64,000 nt of DNA from Rhipicephalus microplus (lineage: Eukaryota; Arthropoda; Arachnida; Ixodida; Ixodidae), in contig NC_134701.1 of assembly GCF_043290135.1 (NCBI RefSeq), positions 35,863,501 through 35,927,500 on the forward strand, read 5' to 3'. The notes under the pieces were generated by a model. It saw only the letters and a list, made by a program, of their open reading frames with translations. It had not been told where the DNA came from and made no database searches. A program made the position numbers and the translations under genes. How positions within the stretch are numbered: the first letter of the stretch is position 1; the number at the start of each line of letters is the position of its first letter. This document shows, in pieces, positions 1 through 10,059 of this stretch.

Positions 1-720
1 CCCCTGACCAATCCCCGTCGTACGCACCATCTGATGAAAGCTTGCCCGTGGGCAACGTTACACACCACGCTGTTCGTAAATTTATTTTTTGCCCTACGAA
101 ACGGCACCTTGACCCTGCAGCAATGCAGTTTCAGCCACGCATTCTGTATTTTCATTTTTGCGTGTTGCCCTCTGTTGTTTTGTAACACCTGGAACTCCAG
201 GGGAAGTGGTTGGAGATGTGCGTCGTGGCAGATTTGACCAGTGGCAACGTCGCGATTGTTCTAAGTCGCTGGTGCACAGCTGCTTTTCATCGACAGCGCC
301 AGCGAGGAAACCGAAACTACTAGTTCAAAAAGCTATTTTACGGTGTTTTCTTTGCGAAAATTATTAGCTGAGATTCGAGGCTTCTAACACTAAGGGCTGA
401 GAGAACAGCATAGATATTTGCTAGAAGTCAGAGAACTGGCAAAAGTTTCCCAAATGTTTTCTTTTCAGCGCACATACTGAAAATTTTAAAACATAGGTGA
501 GGTGAGGGCAGTTATGTCAATTCATGTACAGTGTATCGATTTCTGGAGTCTTATGTATACTGTTACCATGTTATGAACATGTGGCCCGCCGCAATGAACT
601 GCTCCGAAAGTTTCAAACACGTGGGATTTATTGAGGTGCAGACATAATTTAGCATCCCTCAAAATGCGTACTCAGTGGCTATGAAAACGGCGCTCAAGTG
701 CTCGAACATGCGATGAAGCA
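1..720. other. No gene recognised
   Basis: AT-rich sequence with only short random open frames. I see no domain, splice-flanked exon, tRNA or repeat structure that I can name. It lies upstream of the first NOSIP exon seen here, so it may be an earlier intron of that gene or intergenic DNA. Confidence 0.6.
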
Positions 721-1475
721 TTAAAGGGCCAGTAAACAGCCTCGAGGTAGAAAAATTGTTGTGAAAAATAATATGCACACTTTTGTTTTGTGAAGATGCT
801 GCCACAAAAGTTTTACGAATACGTACGTGTTGTAAAAAAGAAGTTACAGGGGGTAAGACAGTTCATTTCAGCTGATTTCAAATTTTCGCAAGGTGTGGCC
901 ACTATTACCTATTATAAGGAGGAGAAAGGCGTAGGCGGTATTTGTGGCTCCACTTAATTCGACAACGGGACACGACATCAGCGATTCGTTATTGACACGC
1001 AGCTGACGACAAAGCAGGCCATTCTGAACGCTAGCGCATATCATAGTGGTGCGGGCAGGAAGTGCAGTTCAAGGAGCACAGTTCTCCCAACAGTAAAGTA
1101 GTGAGACACTTCTTATCTCCGAGGCTTTCGTTCTGGCAATACCGCTTCTCCCAGTCTCGGGCTCTACAAAACAGCAGAGGGAAGCACAGGAAAATGAAAA
1201 TGCGGACTGAATGGGGCCAAGGCACCGTTTCATAGGACAGAGGCCTTTTGAGCGAGCTCAGTGGTATGTCAAGTTGCCTGTGTTCAAGCTTGCGTAGGGG
1301 GGGAGGGGATGGGTCTGAAAGAAAGATGTGCAAGAATTGTTTTTTGAAATGGAGTGTCTGCATGGTGCGCAGCGCTGTAATATTCGGAAAATGGGATCGT
1401 CGCAGTCTACTGTACGAATTGGTGAACTTTATTGGTGTGTGAAGAAAAGTTGGAGCCTCTTTAATGGCCCTTTAA
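721..1475. mobile_element. MITE-like element with TTAA-containing inverted ends
   Basis: The two ends are inverted copies of one another over 16 bp with one mismatch (TTAAAGGGCCAGTAAA at 721-736; the reverse complement of 1460-1475 reads TTAAAGGGCCATTAAA). The outer TTAA on each side could be a target duplication of the piggyBac kind, or simply part of the inverted repeat. The 755-bp interior has no transposase-like frame, so this is best read as a non-autonomous DNA transposon. The family was not established. Confidence 0.55.
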
Positions 1476-2835
1476 CTGTGGAATGCTTATAACTATCAGA
1501 AAAGTGTATATAAATCTTTTTATTAAACTAGAGCTCTGTAACGCTGTGGCATTAATAGATACATCTAAATTAGCATGGGTGTCCTGTCATAAGCTTATGT
1601 AAAATAATACGCACAAATGCTTTACCTATTGCTGTACCTATTTTCGAGCCGTCTGGGCTATTTAGTGACAAGCCATCCCCTATTGAAAGCACTTTTCTGA
1701 CTAATTTCAAAAAAGGAATGCTCTCAGCAGCAGACTGCTCACAACTAGGTAGGGTAGACAGCGATTTTGCTCGTGCGTCCGTGGCTCATGTACTTTTGCT
1801 CATGAGTGTACATGAAGAGAGCTGTAGCGTAAATGGCACTAAAAAAGGTAGAACAAACGAGGATGCGCACAAAATTTATCTTGCTGGTCACTGAAAATAT
1901 ACAGTGGATAAGAGCACATGCAAACGTGAAAAGCTAGGGAGGGCAAAAGTCAAAGAAAAAATCGTGGAAGAAAAATCTCTGAAAAGAAGTAGCCCATATG
2001 TGCGCATTAATGCTTTTGAAGTAGAATTACTCAAGTCTCATTTGCATGACCTCAACAATGATCGTCCTCATGTTTATATGGCTGCGTAGTGCACCCTTCG
2101 CGCATATAAGCCATCCTTGTTCCTTCACGAGTAGCAAGCACATCATGTAGAAGGCATTCATGCACGCACTGTTTAGAGGGGGTCATAGAACACACGCGAC
2201 ACTCATGGCTTCTGCAGCATCTTATAATGAGTCATGGTTCCTCCTATACCGTTTTGGGGTGGTGCAATTGACGTCAACTCAGAAAAAGGATGCAACTTTG
2301 GGTTCTCCGGCTGTTCCAGTATACAGGTGTTGTCACTGCCGGTACAAAAAGCGTATGACTGGGAGTAAACTAGTTATCACATGCAAAAAGGAGGTCCTCA
2401 GGCAAGTAACAACTACATAGCCAGAGAGACTGATACTGGTCTAACATTATGGCTGCGCTAAATCCAAAGAGACTGATGCTGGTGTTACATTATGGCTGTG
2501 CCAAATTAAAGACTGAGCCAAAGCGCACGTTGTTCCAATTGACTTCTTTAGTCGTTTTTTCTGGACGTGGGCTCGTGCTTGCCATAGTTCATTACCAGCT
2601 GACAGTATATTCTTGGAAGCTGTGTAGTGAAATTTCCTGTTATTTGGCACATGAACTCTGAGCTTGCATATAGTGTGCCACACTAGTAGATGGTGTGGCA
2701 CACTTTATGGGGAAGGACTCTTAGTTAATCAAAAGTCAACTTTCAGTCAAGCAAACCTAATGGTGACAGGACAATTTTTCGTTTGTCACTGGCATTCAGA
2801 GAAATTTGAATACAGGCTATGTTTGTTATAATGAA
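1476..2835. other. No gene recognised; holds a small tandem duplication
   Basis: Apart from the 43-bp imperfect tandem pair at 2425-2510 I see no gene, RNA or element with definable ends. Short open frames here lack any recognisable domain. Confidence 0.5.
2425..2510. repeat. Imperfect 43-bp tandem duplication
   Basis: Two adjacent units begin with AGAGACTGAT at 2425 and 2468 and share the pattern of ACTGAT, TTA/CAT, TATGGCTG and AAAT. Several substitutions separate the two, so the duplication is not recent. Confidence 0.7.
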
Positions 2836-3330
2836 TCGGTATACAACGGACTTTCGCATACAACAGACCATTATTCAGCCTAAGCTTGGTCGGCGTAATA
2901 AGTTAATGGAGAGAAGTTAGCTTTAAACGGACCGCAATACAACAGACTGTCAGCTACAGTGGATGAAATTAGCAGCAATTTTTGTTTAAATTGGGTGCTT
3001 AAAGTGGACTTATGCCGTGTTGACGCGGGCTGATAACAGATTTCACCACGCCACTCTTTGAGAGCTAAAGCCACGATAATATTAAATGGTAGCTGGCAAC
3101 ATTGGTGAGCCAAGCGCCACTCTTTGAGAGCTAAAGCCACGATAATATTAAATGGTAGCTGGCAACATTGGTGAGCCAAGCGTCTAGCCAAGCCAGTCTG
3201 AGAGCATGTTGGCAAAGTTGGTCATGCACGGACGTAGCTAGTTGGTGCCATTTCGTGGTTGTGTTCCCATGCTTGACTGTTCTGTCTGTTCACAAATTTT
3301 GATGTATTGGCCTCCGCAAACCAGAAGCAA
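2836..3330 (+). mobile_element. Tigger/pogo-like 5' non-coding region
   Basis: The motif TACAAC(G/A)GAC recurs at about 2841, 2860 and 2938. Tandem copies of such a motif are the kind seen near the termini of Tigger/pogo elements, where transposase binds. It lies directly before a CENP-B/Tigger-type DNA-binding frame. The outer terminus is not clearly defined and I could not place the opposite inverted end, so the element is probably truncated. The family call is inference. Confidence 0.45.
3049..3180. repeat. Exact 66-bp tandem duplication
   Basis: Units 3049-3114 and 3115-3180 are identical base for base. The exact identity points to a recent replication slip or unequal exchange within the Tigger-like leader. 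The length is a multiple of three, so the minus-strand open frame that crosses it simply repeats 22 residues. Confidence 0.97.
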
Positions 3331-3860
3331 ATTTCGATGAGCGACAAGCTCAAGATAGTGAACGCGGTCGCGCATAGTGAAAAGCAGGCACATATTGTAA
3401 AAGCAACGGGACTGTTCAAGCAGACTGTGAGTTCAATTGGGAACAACAAGAGTACCACTGGCAAGCAAGTTGGAGAGGAAATAAATCCCAAGCGCTTAAG
3501 ACTCCGTGAGACGACATATGCGGACGTTGAGTATGCACTTTTAATTTGGCTATGTGATGTCCCATCTGGTGATATTCCAGTCAACAAACTATTGTTGAGG
3601 AAGTGGGCCGAGCAGATAGCTGTGGTCCTCGGACTCGATGACGGCGTCACTTTCAGCGATGGATGGCTGGAGAGATACCTTGGTGCTGTTCAGTTCAGAA
3701 CTTTTAGACGAACTTGGGGCTGTCCAGCGATCCTTGAAACAGGAGGAGGGGGAGGGGGCTGCACTCCTGGCAATAGGCGACCTACTTCAGCAGATATGCC
3801 TTCCCCCGTCCACACAAATAAGAATTTATTTAAAGCTGATCAACAGGAGCGTATGAAATA
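3307..3860 (+). pseudogene. Tigger/CENP-B-like transposase, N-terminal fragment
   Basis: The frame encodes a basic N-terminal helix-turn-helix (MSDKLKIVNAV then IVKATG with QTVSSI) followed by a second helix-turn-helix of the Tc5/CENP-B type (DVEYALLIWL, then LRKWAEQIA, then FSDGWLERYL). These are the two DNA-binding modules of Tigger/pogo transposases and of CENP-B. The DDE catalytic domain is missing. After the W-L-E-R-Y motif the frame becomes glycine-rich and loses resemblance; an acidic stretch (LKQEEGEGAALLAIGD) continues in another frame and ends at about 3856, which suggests a frameshift near 3690. The first in-frame ATG is at 3337, so the real start is uncertain. It could instead be a domesticated Tigger-derived gene, but the broken frame argues against that. 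Confidence 0.6.
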
Positions 3861-4904
3861 GCCTACTAGAAACGTCTTATTATCAGGATAAGTTTCGTTG
3901 CGAGAGCAATTATATGAACAATCTCAGCTGGTTTTTTGCCATCGTCGCCGTCATTCACCATGTATGTACAGGTAATGCAGTTTATTTGTAAAAGATGAAA
4001 TAATGCTCATAAAAGACAAACAGAAAAATAGAACATAAAGCTAGCTTGCTAAATTGGGGTGGCTAGGATTACTATGACAAGCAATCAGCTGCTGGGCATT
4101 TTATCTGTGAAAGAAATGTGTTTGTGGTGGCAGTGCGATACGTGGCACTGACCACATTTTGGGATAAGTAACCATGGGAGTGTGGCACCATAGTTGCTAG
4201 TAAACAGTCAGAGGATGATGAAAATTGTGTTCTTCACTCTGCTCTTGGGAAAAATAAGTATAGGACCTATGTATTAAACAAGAAAACAAAAATGTATTGA
4301 TGTAATAGATATATGTAATCTTGATACTTTCAATAATTTGGTATTCGATTAACTTGGGCATTTTGTTGGTGCTTTGAAATTCAAATTAACAAGCTTTTAC
4401 TTTATTCTTCTTTAGTACTGCAATGTTTACTTACTTGGGTACATCTCATGAGCTTGGCAAGCAGTTTTGCTAACATGAATGGAGCAACGAAAAGGGTATG
4501 TATTGCTGTGGGTTTCTTCAAGTTACTGGCAGGGCAACCATGCACACATGGTGTAATGCCTCCAAAGTCTGCCACATGTTCTTCATGAAGTCATTTTAGC
4601 AGCATTTCGGCAAGAGCAAAAAAGAGCGTTTAGAAGAAACCTGCCTTCCGCAGCATCTGTGCTTCTTGGAGGCTGAAGCTTTCTGCTAACTTTTGTAGGC
4701 AAGAGGGCTGCCCTGAAACATGATTAGGCGTTTTCCTTTTTAAAGAGGAACAGAAAAAAAGAATAAGAGAAACTTATAAAACTTCATAATTCTACTCGGA
4801 AGATGCAACTGCTCTGATAAAGAGTTAATTTCTCATAGTTTAATAGTGGGCTGTATTTTTGATGTTTTGTTTTTCGAAGCAGTATTTGTGTGATGCCTCC
4901 TTGT
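3861..4904. other. No gene recognised
   Basis: AT-rich sequence with no frame above about 60 codons that resembles a protein, and no repeat structure I can delimit. It may include the unrecognised remainder of the Tigger-like element. Confidence 0.5.
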
Positions 4905-4982
4905 GACCGGAGTCACCTTTTGTTACATCCTGCCCTTATGTAATGCCCCTTGAGGGGCCCTTCAGGGTCAATAAATAAATGA
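4905..4982 (+). mobile_element. Possible LINE 3' end with AATA tail
   Basis: A CCCCTTGAGGGGCCC segment followed by (AATA)n resembles the 3' end of the CR1-like copy at 20330-20400 in this window (TGCCCCTCGCGGG then AAATAAATAAAT). No coding part is attached. The SINE that follows inserted into this tail, since its target duplication is made of tail sequence. Confidence 0.4.
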
Positions 4983-4990
4983 TAATCGTC

Positions 4991-5222
4991 CCACGGTGGT
5001 GATCTAGTGGCTAAGGTACTCGGCTGCTGGTCGTGGGATCGAATCCTGGCTGCGGCGGCTGCATTTTCGATGGAGGTGGAACTGTTGTAGGCTTTTGTAC
5101 TCAGGTTTCGGTGCACGTTGAAGAACCCCAGGCGGTCGAAATTTACGGAGCCCTCCACTATGGCCTCTCTCATAATCATATAGTGGTTTTGAGACGTTAA
5201 ACCCCACGTATCACTCAATCAG
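4991..5222 (+). mobile_element. tRNA-derived SINE (tick Ruka-like), copy 1
   Basis: The head resembles a tRNA with an internal Pol III promoter: an A-box region GTGATCTAGTGGCTAAGG and a B box GGATCGAATCC near 5038-5048. The body (GAAGAACCCCAGGCGG, GAGACGTTAAACCCCA) matches copy 2 at 9040-9283. The insert is flanked by a 16-bp target duplication, ATAAATGATAAT(C/T)GTC, at 4975-4990 and 5223-5238, with one mismatch. SINEs of this kind have been described in ticks under the name Ruka; the name is from memory. Pol III transcribes such elements and a LINE supplies reverse transcriptase. Confidence 0.85.
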
Positions 5223-5238
5223 ATAAATGATAATTGTC

Positions 5239-5903
5239 AGCGCACGGCGGCTGCTTGCAAGCTAGAGCCCCGACGACACAATCACCCAGGCGCGTGCAGA
5301 GGGCTCGAGTTCATTCCACTCTCCCCCTTCCACAGAAGCACTGATACTTCCACAGAAGCACTGGTAGTTCTGTGAATTGTAAGGGAAGATGAGTGAGTCG
5401 AGAGACACGGGTGAGTTCTGGGATTGTTGGCTTGCCCGTTTCGGGTGGGTATGACGTCATCAAACGTCACCTGTGGTAGTTCACGGTGCTGCCGCTAGAC
5501 GCGGCAGTTTGTGACAAATGCATTGATTCATTGTTTTTTTGCAGTTTTTGCTTGGAATGAAGGCTGTTTCTTCGATTTCAGGACCCAATCTTTCAGTTTG
5601 GTTCAAAACATTGGCGGCAGAAATTTTGTTCAGTATCCCTTGAATCACTTTAGAATGGGAGGAATCAAAGTGCAGAAGAGCTGTCTTGGTTCTTGGCCTA
5701 TAGTGCGTGTTCCATGTGTCCCATTCATTAGGCTTCATTTTTTCAATTTTATGATGAAATTATGGTTTCTGTTATGGATTTAAGAATGTTCAGGCTGTCG
5801 ACTTGTGTGTGTTTTCATTGATTTCAGTCGCATGTGGTTGCTGAATTGTGCAGCTCAGCCAACATTTATGAGCATCAATTAAGAATCTATGTCCACTTTT
5901 CAG
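5239..5903. other. Upstream intron sequence of NOSIP (presumed)
   Basis: No gene is recognised before the splice acceptor TTTTCAG at 5897-5903. A short duplicated segment (TTCCACAGAAGCACTG) occurs near 5329 and 5349. The preceding NOSIP exon was looked for here and not found. Confidence 0.5.
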
Positions 5904-6020
5904 AGAAACGTTGTGCTTTGCCCTATGAGTGGAAACCCAATCAAGGCCAAGGACTTAATTCCGATCAAGTTTACTCCCGTGGTGGACCCCGATGAGAAGG
6001 CATCCCTCATTACAAAAAAG
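5904..6020 (+). CDS. NOSIP: NOSIP internal exon (C-terminal U-box-like half)
   Basis: NOSIP is a nuclear/cytoplasmic RING/U-box-type E3 ubiquitin ligase that binds nitric oxide synthases; this is known for the family. The exon encodes 39 codons including LCPMSGNPIKAKDLIP and then FTPVVDPD and KASLITKK. They match the family's conserved C-P-M-S-G-K-P-L segment and the following D-L-x-P-V-x-F-T segment. The exon follows a good acceptor (CCACTTTTCAG) in phase 0 and ends at AAAAAAG before a GC donor. The next exon, 47 kb downstream, continues the protein in the same phase (residues RYMCAV). By comparison with vertebrate NOSIP of about 300 residues, this is roughly residues 215-255. The gene reads on the plus strand. 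I recognise the protein by memory of the family; a protein search would confirm it. Confidence 0.88.
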
Positions 6021-6026
6021 GCAAGC
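6021..6026 (+). promoter_or_regulatory. Minor-class GC splice donor of NOSIP
   Basis: Exon end AAAAAAG is followed by GCAAGC. GC donors work with U2-type splicing when the rest of the site is a good match to U1, as here (AAG|GCAAG). The call depends on the NOSIP exon being real. Confidence 0.75.
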
Positions 6027-6894
6027 ATGTGCAGTTTCATCATTCTTTGTGTGCCCTTTTCAAATGGCAAAAAGTGCAACTTGCATAGAAGCAGTTTGGG
6101 CTATTGGTGCCGGTGTTGCTTGTGTTGGTTCCTTTAGTGTGTGTGCTGTTAGTCGTAAACGTGCCTTTTGGGGAAGGGGGAAGGCAATCTGATGCAGCAT
6201 AGTTTTTGGATGAATTTTTGTCACAGCCTTCATATTCGTTCAGTCTCCAACTCATTAATGGCTGGTGGATGTTGTGTAGCCAAATTGAGAATGAAACAAC
6301 TGCTCAGGGCTGGAAGTGCTGCGCCATTTGCACCAATTTGACCTGCTGCTCCAAGGGCGCCTAAACGGCAATTCGCATGTGCAAATTTAGTCGAGTTTTA
6401 TCATTGACCGAGCAACGCGCGTGTGCTACACTAAGGACGCAACTGCGTCCATATCAAATCAGTTCGGTCACGTCTATTAGTTCCGTTTCACTAGTCAGGT
6501 TGTATTTCGGTTCATGCATTAATCTTGTTAAGGTGGCGTGCGTGTGCATAACTCATTGTGCGACTCTATATATGTTTGAACAGCAAAGTTGTTAGCCGAA
6601 TCATATAAACTGAAAAAAAAAAAAAAACTATAGATCAGTTTCACCGGCGAAGCGATGACTGCAACAGCAAGAATTTGTTATGTTGTAATGCTGATGCTGC
6701 ACGCGCTCCTTTCTATTTTTGCCACCACACCATTACGCGTGTAAAGCTGCCTTGTGGAAACGGCGCCTGAATTACTGGGAACAATCTAGATAATCTTAGA
6801 ACCTTCCAATGAGATTACGCGCAGAACGCGTACTTTAGAGTTCTGGAACTTACGCGGCCGCTAGCGGTAACGCCAGAATCTTTGATGGCACATG

Positions 6895-6901
6895 TATAAA
6901 A
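6895..6901 (+). promoter_or_regulatory. TATA box in the 1.2-kb repeat, copy 1
   Basis: TATAAAA preceded by CACATG and followed by GCCGACGCACG. In copy 2 the same place reads TATGAAT, so the box has decayed there. This is consistent with an LTR promoter, but there is no expression evidence. Confidence 0.45.
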
Positions 6902-7314
6902 GCCGACGCACGTTGCTGCTTGACAGATTATTGATGGTCGACACTCTGGTTTGCTGTTATTAGTCTACAGCGTGTATTGTTCGTAGAGTGACATTTAGTT
7001 TCTCGGGCACAGGTTTGCTCAAATGAAAAGCTCACTTGTGAAAACAGCGGCTGCTGCTTTCGTCAACATCACGACTGCGTGACAATACGAAGGCTGAAAG
7101 CTATTTTGTTTGGATCCCTCATCGCAACACTCTACAAAACGCTGGTGTAAGAGAATAACGATGGCCGATCCAGGGAGAAATGCTCTTATCGCACAATCTC
7201 TTTCCATTGAGAGCTCACCACGTAGAAGGGTTTATGAGCCGCGTGTTGATGCTTGCCGGTAGCGCGCGCTCCAGCTTATCGCAACCATGCCTTAGAATCA
7301 AAGCCCCCTCCACT

Positions 7315-7331
7315 CCCCCCCCCCCCCCCCC
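7315..7331 (+). repeat. C17 homopolymer
   Basis: An uninterrupted run of 17 C sits within copy 1 of the 1.2-kb repeat. The corresponding place in copy 2 (about 52328) has only CCCCCAGG. Such runs are G-quadruplex or i-motif prone and their length in an assembly is unreliable. Confidence 0.9.
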
Positions 7332-7484
7332 AGGGTCTTTTTTCGTGCTCGTTGAAGACGGGCGGTGTGTTTTATCTCTGTTTGAGCATTCGACAGCAGG
7401 TGTAACACGCGGTGGGATACTATCACGTGCGCCGCCCTCCGAATGAGCGATGGAGATCGGCAGCCTCGTTTAATCTCTGCTTTA

Positions 7485-8351
7485 ACAGCGCTCACCACCC
7501 CAGCTTGTTCAATGTTACGCGCGGATAGAACGTACGATGCGCGGAGATTGTTACCAACTTGTAGTTTATGCGGAAAATAGCGGTGATAGCGAAAACCCGT
7601 CAAGTGTCCATATAGTGCATATCGTAATAAAAACAAATCACTTAATTGCTTAGCGATAGGGAGTTTTAGAATAGCGCACCGCGAGCCCTTGGGGTGCGGT
7701 CGCTGCCACTGCGCAAGCGTCGCAAGGTGAGCCGCCGTTCGCGTTCGCGGTTCGTACGCAGAAAATCCGAAATAGTGGGCGGCTTGTGCGACCCAAACGC
7801 TGGTTTTGAGGCTACGGTGTCGCTGGGATCGTGCGTTGTGGTTTGCAGGAGGGCAAAGGCTGTTCTAAAACTCGTATGGCACTAGCTATGCCCGCAGCAC
7901 CAGCAAACGTTATTCTAAAGCTCCTTAATGGCATGGCGAGTCCATCTAAATTTTTTCACGGTTCTCATGTGAGCTGTAGCACTTTAATGACCGGAACATA
8001 AAATTTTTACTCATTTTTATAGAGCCCCATTGGTTTAGTATAAAAATAGCTTTCATTAGTTCATCTCTAGTCTAATTGACTTGCTGTTCATGTAGGATGC
8101 GTTGTTTTATTCACATCTTGAACATTTTTCCTTCATTGGTCTGAGTTCTGGTAGCTGTCCAGGGTACCGTTTAAATTTTTTCTTTGGGTTGCTGTGCTTT
8201 CAGCTTTGATGTTGTAAGATTTAATATATTTATCAATTTGGGGTAAGTCTGGTCACTTGATCAGCATTGAATGCTTAGTAAAAAAACACGGAAATTTTTT
8301 GGTTTTATGAGAAAGCAACCCTTCTAATTAACAATGATGTGTGACCCGAAA
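7485..8351. other. No gene recognised
   Basis: Intronic DNA with no domain-bearing frame. An arginine-rich plus-strand frame at 7694-7885 has no recognisable domain and is unlike any NOSIP exon. Confidence 0.5.
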
Positions 8352-8475
8352 AATCTGCTCCAAAGCTAAATTTTGCTGCTCCAAAATACATACTTTGGTG
8401 TTCCAGAGCGGCTCCAAAACTCCCCTTTGACTGCTCCAAGTCTGCTCCAAAACTGTAATATTCCTGCTCCCAAAG
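8352..8475. repeat. Degenerate CTGCTCCAAA repeat patch
   Basis: The motif (T/G)CTCCAAA or a close variant occurs about seven times in 120 bp with irregular spacing. On the minus strand it encodes repeated W-S-R or W-S-S. It directly follows, in the minus-strand sense, the decayed gypsy pol below and may be part of that element's 3' non-coding region. Confidence 0.55.
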
Positions 8476-8718
8476 CTAAATTAGGAATAATAAGAAGAAA
8501 GGCAAAAGGCATTGTGGTCTAAAACAAGGCATGGATAAAAGCTAGGTGCTTACACTTGAATTACCATGTCTCTGTCTGCTTCTCTCTTAAAGGCGTGACC
8601 GTTCCACTCTTCCTTTAAGAGTGCCATCTTAATGTTCAACCTAGTGTTTAGGTTAAACACGAAAGCCTAGTGTCCCAAAAACGATCACAATAGGTCATAT
8701 GGTTTTTTAAGAGTATCG

Positions 8719-9521
8719 CGTGTGCAGTCTTTGGTCATGGCTTCAGTGGATGGCTTCTGTCCAGAACTTCATAAGTAACTTTGCCCACTAGCTGCAGCTT
8801 TTTATTAGGGCAAAAATACTAGCTGTCAAGTTTTTCTAAAAGACTTTTGCAATAGCTGGAGGTCGAAACTAACACTTGGTCACCTGGTTGGAACTTGCCT
8901 TGTCTGTGGCGGAACTATTATTGCCAAATGTCAATGCCTTTTTGTTTATTGATGTTCACACAAACCAGTTCGCATGCTTTTTCAATACAGTGCACAAAAC
9001 GCACAGTGTCTTCTTCAAGGCTGTGTGTGTTTTCTCATGGCCCCACCGCAGTGGTCCAATGGCTAAGGTACTCGGCTGCTGACCCGCAGTTCGCGGGATC
9101 GAATGCCGGCTGCGGCGGCTGCATTTTCGATGGGAGGCGGAAAGGCTGTAGGCCCCTGTTCTCAGACTTGGGTGCACGTTAAAGAACCCCAGGTGGTGAA
9201 AACTTGCGGAGGCCTCCACTACAGCATCTTTTATAATCATATGGTGGTTTTGGGACGTTAAACCCCACATATCAATCAATAAATGTGTTTTCTCATGTAG
9301 CAGCACATTCAAGATTATTATGACATCACAGTTGTACACAAGAATAAACAATATGCACATGTGGTCTGTTGTGTAATGGTATTGTGTGCAAATGTTATGT
9401 GTGGCAGTACTTCATCCCACACCTTGTGCTGTACATCCATGTACATAGACAGCTTATTAGTGGTCGTTTTGTTCAGGCATTTGTTCGAGCCATTTCTCTG
9501 GGGGTGATAACTTCTTTGCAT
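8719..9521 (-). pseudogene. Gypsy integrase pseudogene split by a SINE
   Basis: On the minus strand, 9521 down to about 9360 encodes an integrase core end (SYHPQRNGSNKCLNKTTT, then HKVWDEVLPHITFAHNT), the usual Y-H-P-Q-x-N-G and F-A-Y-N-T region of Ty3/gypsy. Below the SINE (9040-9283), 8719-9039 encodes the C-terminal end of integrase: a G-D-Q-V-L-V segment and then KVTYEVLDRSHPLKP, in a different frame and with stops. Reverse transcriptase and gag are absent. Stops and frameshifts make it inactive. The element predates the SINE, which has perfect target duplications within it. Confidence 0.75.
9040..9283 (+). mobile_element. tRNA-derived SINE (tick Ruka-like), copy 2
   Basis: Same family as 4991-5222: GTGGTCCAATGGCTAAGG A-box region, B box GGGATCGAATGCC, body with AAAGAACCCCAGGTGG and GGACGTTAAACCCCA, ending CAATCAATAAA. 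It is flanked by an exact 14-bp target duplication TGTGTTTTCTCATG at 9026-9039 and 9284-9297, so both ends are certain. It sits inside a dead gypsy integrase. Confidence 0.9.
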
Positions 9522-9653
9522 GATGCAACTTAGTTGGAAAGCGTGTTTCAGCGACTTTTTTGTAAATGCTGTTCCTCGGTATGTGATTATGCATGATAGA
9601 AGGAAAGAAATGTGAATTTAAGGGCTCGTTTTCTTTGTTAGAGGCAACAATAT

Positions 9654-10012
9654 TGTCACGAAGTCGTGATGTGGATGAAGGGAGCAGACTGCATGTCGAA
9701 TAATAAACTGTTTATTCGGGCCGAACTTGTGGCCACATAAAATGAAGTTGGATTACAGCAAACCACTTGCACTGATAGCGGCGAGCAAAGTGCAGGCCAT
9801 CGATCAACTGACAAGCGGCGAAGCACGGCAGAATTTATACATGTGCCATGGAATTTTCTAGCGTTATCGCTAGCGGCGGCGTAGATTCTATAATGATCTG
9901 TAATGTTCGCGATGTGAACGTAATCTTAACAAAACTATCTACTACAGCCTTGAAGCTTTTCAAACATTGTAGGCACGATTTGCACTGAATGTAATGCAAC
10001 AGGGTGATAACA
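9654..10012 (-). repeat. Candidate solo gypsy-type LTR
   Basis: Begins TGTCACGAAGTCGTGATG and ends GGTGATAACA, with a TTTATT/AATAAACTG polyadenylation-like signal near 9702. Tick gypsy LTRs often begin TGTCACG and carry AATAAA near this place. No matching second copy is in the window and no clear target duplication was seen, so the boundaries are approximate. Confidence 0.4.
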
Positions 10013-10059
10013 AAACTTGAGGGAAGGAACGTGGCAACATCAGTTTTTATTATTACATC

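Larger units (their letters stand above)
6310..7484 (+). repeat. Dispersed 1.2-kb repeat, copy 1 (contains LTR-like promoter)
   Basis: This stretch aligns, with indels and many substitutions, to 51194-52474 in the same orientation. Shared anchors include ACGGCAATT(C/T)GCA, ATCTTAGAACCTTCC, GATTACGCGCA, AAAACAGCGGCTGCTGC and CAGGGAGAAATG. The interior has a TATA box at 6895-6901 followed about 110 bp later by an AATGAAAAG or AATAAAAAG element, so part of it (about 6676-7084, TG...CA) could be an LTR. Copy 2 lies 3' of a gypsy integrase, which supports a gypsy 3' region. No coding frame. Confidence 0.6.

Noticed and set aside
1031..1363. 110-codon minus-strand frame inside the MITE
   Set aside because: No domain; MITE interiors are non-coding and the frame has no support.
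6377..6595. Further NOSIP coding sequence just after the first exon
   Set aside because: The frame does not resemble NOSIP and the region is a repeat found again at 51194-52474.
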